DNA from: a bacterium
Lineage (GTDB): Bacteria; Planctomycetota; J058; JAJDCP01
NCBI GenBank assembly: GCA_030428695.1
Contig: JAUIEM010000416.1
Coordinates: forward strand, 1-8,660
DNA length: 8,660 nucleotides
Reading direction: 5' to 3'
The notes beneath the pieces are model-generated. The model was not told the DNA's origin and made no database searches. It was given only the letters and a program-made list of their open reading frames with translations. The translations under genes and the position numbers were made by a program. The number at the start of each line of letters is the position of its first letter. Within the stretch, counting starts at the first letter, position 1. This document shows positions 6,114 through 8,660 of the stretch, piece by piece.

Positions 6114-6129
6114 CGTCGTCTCCTCGGAC

Positions 6130-6651
6130 TCACTCTTTGCGGAAGGCGAGGCGCGCGCGGCGCTCGATCTCGCGGCGCAGCCACAGGCGCGCCCGCCAGG
6201 TGTAGCCCAGGTCGCGGAACAGCTCCTCGACCTGCGGCGCGAAACGGGTCTTCAGGCTGCCGTAGATCATCGCGTGGGACTGCTTCTGGCGGCGGCTCCA
6301 CAGCCACACGTGGCCGATCTCGTCGAGCAGCAGCAGGGCATCGCTGCGCCCTTCCTGGCGCAGGAAGATCGTCGGCTTCCCGCCGCTGAGGTCGGTCATG
6401 CCATTCAGGCGCTCGCCCTGGCGACCGTAGATCTGGTTCGCGAGCCGCACCTGCACCTTCGCCGTCACGTGCGAGGCGAGGCCGTAGACCTGCCCGGCGA
6501 CCTGCTCGACCAGCGTCCGCTCGAGGCCGCGCAGGCGCCGCCCCGGCTCGAGCACGGCGATCGGCCCGCGGCCTTTGACCAGGCGCGGTCCGGGACAATG
6601 CAGCGTGCGACGGCCGCGCAACCAGCGCAGCCAGCGGGACCAGGCGAACAC
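6130..6651 (-). CDS. Small protein with degenerate zinc-protease motif (DEIGH)
   Basis: A 173-residue protein I cannot place in a named family. The centre reads like a zincin: a predicted strand (KPTIFLRQ, 92-99), then a helix LLLLDEIGHVWLW (106-118) in the position where SprT- or ImmA-like proteases carry HExxH. Here the first His is Asp (D110, codon GAC, one base from CAC), while E111 and H114 remain. A region before it (SHVTAKVQVRLANQIYGRQ, 60-78) and a basic helix-rich C-terminus (140-173) complete the protein. The N-terminus (FAWSRWLRWLRGRR) is an amphipathic, Trp/Arg-rich segment that could lie on the membrane. The GTG at 6651 is chosen over an ATG at 6756 because GGAGG stands 6 bases before it and a likely promoter lies between the two. 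It is the first gene of the operon, 16 bases from the carbonic anhydrase gene. It may be a protease-fold pseudoenzyme or a metal-binding protein; the family call is inference. Confidence 0.78.
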   Translation of the reverse strand: MFAWSRWLRWLRGRRTLHCPGPRLVKGRGPIAVLEPGRRLRGLERTLVEQVAGQVYGLASHVTAKVQVRLANQIYGRQGERLNGMTDLSGGKPTIFLRQEGRSDALLLLDEIGHVWLWSRRQKQSHAMIYGSLKTRFAPQVEELFRDLGYTWRARLWLRREIERRARLAFRKE

Positions 6652-6657
6652 GGGGAA

Positions 6658-6662
6658 CCTCC
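6658..6662 (-). promoter_or_regulatory. Shine-Dalgarno site that fixes the GTG start at 6651
   Basis: GGAGG on the minus strand lies exactly 6 bases before GTG at 6651. No comparable site precedes the ATG at 6756, which would also add about 35 Pro/Arg-rich residues translated from the promoter region. This decides in favour of the shorter reading. Confidence 0.7.
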
Positions 6663-6676
6663 GGGCGCTCGCAGGC

Positions 6677-6705
6677 AGTATAGCGCGGGGCGGGATCGGT
6701 CGGAA
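6677..6705 (-). promoter_or_regulatory. Probable promoter of the five-gene operon
   Basis: On the minus strand TATACT (6682-6677) is a near-perfect -10 hexamer standing out in very GC-rich sequence. TTCCGA (6705-6700) lies 17 bases upstream as a weak -35 match. Transcription would begin around 6670, only about 20 bases before the GTG at 6651 and just ahead of its Shine-Dalgarno site. It lies in the 106-base gap between the ApbE gene and the operon. No operator-like repeat is seen next to it. Confidence 0.55.
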
Positions 6706-6738
6706 GAGGGGCGGGCGGTGGGGGTTCTCTGCCTCGAA

Positions 6739-6756
6739 GTGCGGCCCTGCCCGCAC
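6739..6756 (-). terminator. Possible weak terminator after the ApbE gene
   Basis: A perfect 6-bp stem (GTGCGG / CCGCAC) with a 6-base loop begins immediately after the TAG stop of the ApbE gene at 6758-6760. No run of T follows on the minus strand, so if it ends transcription it does so weakly or with Rho. Confidence 0.3.
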
Positions 6757-6757
6757 C

Positions 6758-7789
6758 CTACTCCACCAGGTACTGCCCGAAGCCCGCGGAGGGAAACACC
6801 CGCAGCGAGTCCGCCCCGCTCAGGGTGACGACCAGCGCCTCGGCGCCGGGGAAGCGGTCGACCAGGGCGAGGCCCTCTTCCCGGCCGAGCACCATCACGG
6901 CCGTCGACAGACCGTCGGCGAGCATCGCCGTCGAGGCGATCACGGTCACGCTGACCGCCTCGTCGACCGGCCGGCCGGTGCGCGGATCGACGATGTGGTT
7001 GAAGCGCACATCGCCGATCTCGAAGTAGCGCCGCTTGACCCCGGAGGTCGTCACCGCCCGGTCGGCGATCGCGACCACGCACAGCGGCGTGTCGGCGCTC
7101 GGGTGCTCGATACCGATGCGGAAGGGGTTGCCCGACGGCTGCAGGCCGAGCACGAAGAGGTCACCGCCCGCATCGACGATCGCGCGGGGCACCCCCTTCT
7201 CCTTCAGCGCGGCGACCGCCTTGTCGACCGCGTAGCCCTTGGCGATCGCCCCGAAGTCGAGGCGCAGGCCGGGTTTGCCGAAGCGCAGCGCGTTCCCGTC
7301 GAGCTCCAGGGCCGTGTAGTCGACCCGCTCGAGGGTGGCGGCGATCGCCGAGTCGCTCGGCGGCACGCCGTCCTTGACCGCCAGCCACCAGAGGTCGATC
7401 AGCGGGCCGACGGTCACGTCGAAGGCCCCACCGCTCGCGTCGGCGATGCGCCGGGCCTCCTCGAGCACGGCGATGAAGTCCGGGTCGATCGTCACCGGGC
7501 GCGCGGCCGCGTCCCGGTTGGCCTCGCTGAGCTGGCTGTCGTCCTTGTAGTCGCTGAGCAGCGCGTCGATCGCGAAAACCGCCGCGAAGCCGTGCTCGGC
7601 GAGCTCTTGCAGCTGCTCCTGGCTGGCGGCGTCGAGCTTGATCTGGACCGTCGTGCCCATCGCATCGCTCGAGACGGTGTACCAGCCCGGCTCGATGTCG
7701 CCCTGGCGGCCGACGAAGATCGCCGCGAAGACGACGATCAGGATGACGGCGCTGCCGATCATGCGTCGCTTGGAAGTTGGCTGACTCAT
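6758..7789 (-). CDS. apbE: FAD:protein FMN transferase (ApbE family)
   Basis: A 343-residue Mg-dependent flavin transferase that splits FAD and attaches FMN covalently to a Ser or Thr of target proteins such as NqrB/NqrC, RnfD/RnfG or FMN-bind-domain proteins. Family motifs are complete and in order: MGTTVQIKL (44-52), LLSDYKDDSQLSEAN (77-91), GGAFDVTVGPLIDLW (120-134), LDFGAIAKGYAVDKA (177-191), IVDAGGDLFVLG (204-215), IEHP (227-230), AVTTSG (245-250), FNHIVDPRTGRPV (263-275) and ADGLSTAVMVLG (291-302), the last holding the Mg-ligand region. The N-terminus has basic residues then a hydrophobic stretch at about 11-26 with no lipobox Cys, so it is probably anchored by an uncleaved signal segment and works outside the cytoplasmic membrane rather than as the usual lipoprotein. 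The ATG at 7789 has GGAGG 5 bases upstream, which is preferred to an in-frame start at 7837. No flavinylation target is in the window. It appears to be transcribed separately from the genes on both sides. Confidence 0.95.
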   Translation of the reverse strand: MSQPTSKRRMIGSAVILIVVFAAIFVGRQGDIEPGWYTVSSDAMGTTVQIKLDAASQEQLQELAEHGFAAVFAIDALLSDYKDDSQLSEANRDAAARPVTIDPDFIAVLEEARRIADASGGAFDVTVGPLIDLWWLAVKDGVPPSDSAIAATLERVDYTALELDGNALRFGKPGLRLDFGAIAKGYAVDKAVAALKEKGVPRAIVDAGGDLFVLGLQPSGNPFRIGIEHPSADTPLCVVAIADRAVTTSGVKRRYFEIGDVRFNHIVDPRTGRPVDEAVSVTVIASTAMLADGLSTAVMVLGREEGLALVDRFPGAEALVVTLSGADSLRVFPSAGFGQYLVE

Positions 7790-7834
7790 CGTGTCCTCCG
7801 GCCAGAACGGCCGTAGAAAGAGCCCCGAACGGAA

Positions 7835-7860
7835 CACGCGCCGGACGGGTCCGGCGCGTG
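7835..7860 (-). terminator. Strong hairpin, probable terminator of the Ala/Lys-rich gene
   Basis: A perfect 11-bp stem (CACGCGCCGGA / TCCGGCGCGTG) with a 4-base loop lies 28 bases after the TAG of the Ala/Lys/Pro-rich gene and 46 bases before the ApbE start. It is followed on the minus strand by TTCCGTTC, a poor U-tract. It is most likely a terminator separating the two genes, although with so few U residues it may be partial or act as an mRNA-stabilising hairpin. Confidence 0.6.
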
Positions 7861-7888
7861 ACGGGGATCGACGGGAGCCGGGGCCGGG

Positions 7889-8660
7889 CTACTTCTTCTT
7901 CGGGTAGCTCGCCACGATCTCCTTGTAGTGCTCGGGCGCGGTGCGCTTCTTGCCGGCGGGCGCCGCGGGCTTGGGCGCGGGCTTCGGCTTGGGCGCGGGC
8001 TTCGGCTTCGCCTCGGCCTTCGGCTTGGGCGCGGGCTTGGGCTTCTCTTCGGCCTTCGGTGCAGGCTTGGGCTTCTCTTCGGCCTTCGGCGCGGGCGCAG
8101 CCGGGGCCGGCGCGGCCGCCGCACCCGCGGCGGCAGCCTCGGCCTGGGCGACGGCCTGCTCGGCCTCGTTCGCCGCCTTCTCGGCCGCGGCGAGCGCGGA
8201 CTTCGCCGCCTCGAGGGCCTTCTGGGCGGCGCCGTGGGCGGTCGCGGTCTTCTTCGCCTCGGCGGCGGCGGCGGTCGCGGCCTTCTTCGCCTCGTCGGCG
8301 GCCGCGACGGCGGCGTCGACCTCGGCGTTGCCGGTGCCGCCCGCCTTCTTCTTCGCGCCGCCACCTCCGCCACCCTTCTTGAGCGCGGCGTAGAAGGCGA
8401 GGATCTCCTGGTAGTGCTCGGGCGCCTTGCGCTTGCCCTTCGCGCCGCCGGCAGCCTTGGCCTTCGGCTTCTCGTCGGAGATGCCGGCCTTCTTCTTCGC
8501 CTCGGCGGCCGCGGCGGCCGCCTCGTCGGCGGCCTTCTGCTTGGCTTCGGCGGCGGCCTGGGCCGTGCCGTCCGCGTCGGAGGCGGTCTTCGCGGCCTGC
8601 TCGGCCTCGGCCACGGCGGCCTGGGCTTCGGAGAGGGCCTGCTGCGCTTCCTCGGCGAGC
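7889..8660 (-). CDS. Ala/Lys/Pro-rich protein with two APEHY motifs (5' end outside window)
   Basis: The last 256 residues of a protein whose start lies beyond the right edge; the frame stays open to base 8660, and the GTG at 8614 is internal to a continuous Ala-rich coil. Counting from the window edge, it shows an Ala/Glu/Gln coil, a Lys/Gly linker, a motif KRKAPEHYQEILAFY (codons 8434-8390), a poly-Gly/Lys patch, a second Ala/Lys/Glu coil, a Pro-Lys-Ala-Glu linker (KAEEKPKPAP repeats) and a closing motif KKRTAPEHYKEIVASYPKKK ending at the stop. Thus it has at least two modules of coil, basic linker and a short helix with a constant APEHYxEI core. No Cys or membrane segment is visible. The Lys/Pro/Ala linkers recall H1-like or TonB-like spacers. 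I do not recognise the family; nucleic-acid binding or scaffolding is a guess from composition. Confidence 0.8.
   Translation of the reverse strand, partial: LAEEAQQALSEAQAAVAEAEQAAKTASDADGTAQAAAEAKQKAADEAAAAAAEAKKKAGISDEKPKAKAAGGAKGKRKAPEHYQEILAFYAALKKGGGGGGAKKKAGGTGNAEVDAAVAAADEAKKAATAAAAEAKKTATAHGAAQKALEAAKSALAAAEKAANEAEQAVAQAEAAAAGAAAAPAPAAPAPKAEEKPKPAPKAEEKPKPAPKPKAEAKPKPAPKPKPAPKPAAPAGKKRTAPEHYKEIVASYPKKK
8034..8093. repeat. 30-bp tandem repeat in a Pro/Lys linker
   Basis: Two adjacent 30-base units at 8034-8063 and 8064-8093 differ only near their ends (GGTGCA versus GGCGCG). They encode two copies of a ten-residue KAEEKPKPAP-type linker in the Ala/Lys/Pro-rich protein. Shorter, more diverged PKPAPK copies continue at 7965-8033. 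This is in-frame linker expansion. Confidence 0.8.

Noticed and set aside
6575..7816. Plus-strand 413-residue open frame opposite the ApbE gene
   Set aside because: It mirrors the full ApbE gene; no motifs, and the minus-strand frame has all ApbE signatures.

Overview
The window is about 8.7 kb of very GC-rich DNA in which every convincing gene lies on the minus strand, so gene order runs from high to low coordinates. The GC content (well above 70% in much of the window), Ala/Arg-rich codon use, GTG starts, Shine-Dalgarno sites and the gene families suggest a Gram-negative or related bacterium from a high-GC lineage such as Myxococcota, Acidobacteriota, Planctomycetota or a neighbouring uncultured phylum. 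No rRNA, tRNA or lineage marker is present, so the phylum is not resolved.

Layout in transcription order. (1) 8660-7889: the C-terminal part of a low-complexity Ala/Lys/Pro-rich protein, cut by the window edge, with two copies of a short motif, APEHYxEI. A strong hairpin follows it. (2) 7789-6758: a membrane-anchored ApbE-type FAD:protein FMN transferase with an intact set of family motifs. (3) 6651-1834: five closely packed genes that look like one operon behind a plausible promoter at about 6677-6705. In order they are a small protein with a damaged zinc-protease motif (DEIGH where HExGH would be expected), a gamma-class carbonic anhydrase-like hexapeptide protein, a DUF692/MNIO-type oxidase fused to a long C-terminal extension, an SGNH/GDSL-type hydrolase with an N-terminal membrane anchor, and a family 2 glycosyltransferase with a membrane-associated tail. 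The last four junctions are a 16-bp gap, a 4-bp GTGA overlap, an 11-bp overlap and a 4-bp ATGA overlap. (4) 1736-393: a 447-residue protein with a histone-H1-like lysine tail and a long coiled coil, preceded by an AT-richer promoter region containing a perfect 10-bp inverted repeat and followed by a clear intrinsic terminator. (5) 1-about 300: no gene, but a cluster of GC-rich palindromic intergenic repeats.

The part most worth attention is the operon in (3). MNIO enzymes are iron-dependent oxidases, several of which modify ribosomally made peptides, usually with a separate partner protein. Here the catalytic barrel appears fused to its own partner/recognition region, departs from the common DUF692 metal-ligand motifs at several places, and is translationally coupled to a carbonic anhydrase-like protein and to envelope or saccharide genes. 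No obvious precursor peptide lies in the window. Function of the operon as a whole is inference; individual family assignments rest on motifs read directly from the translations.
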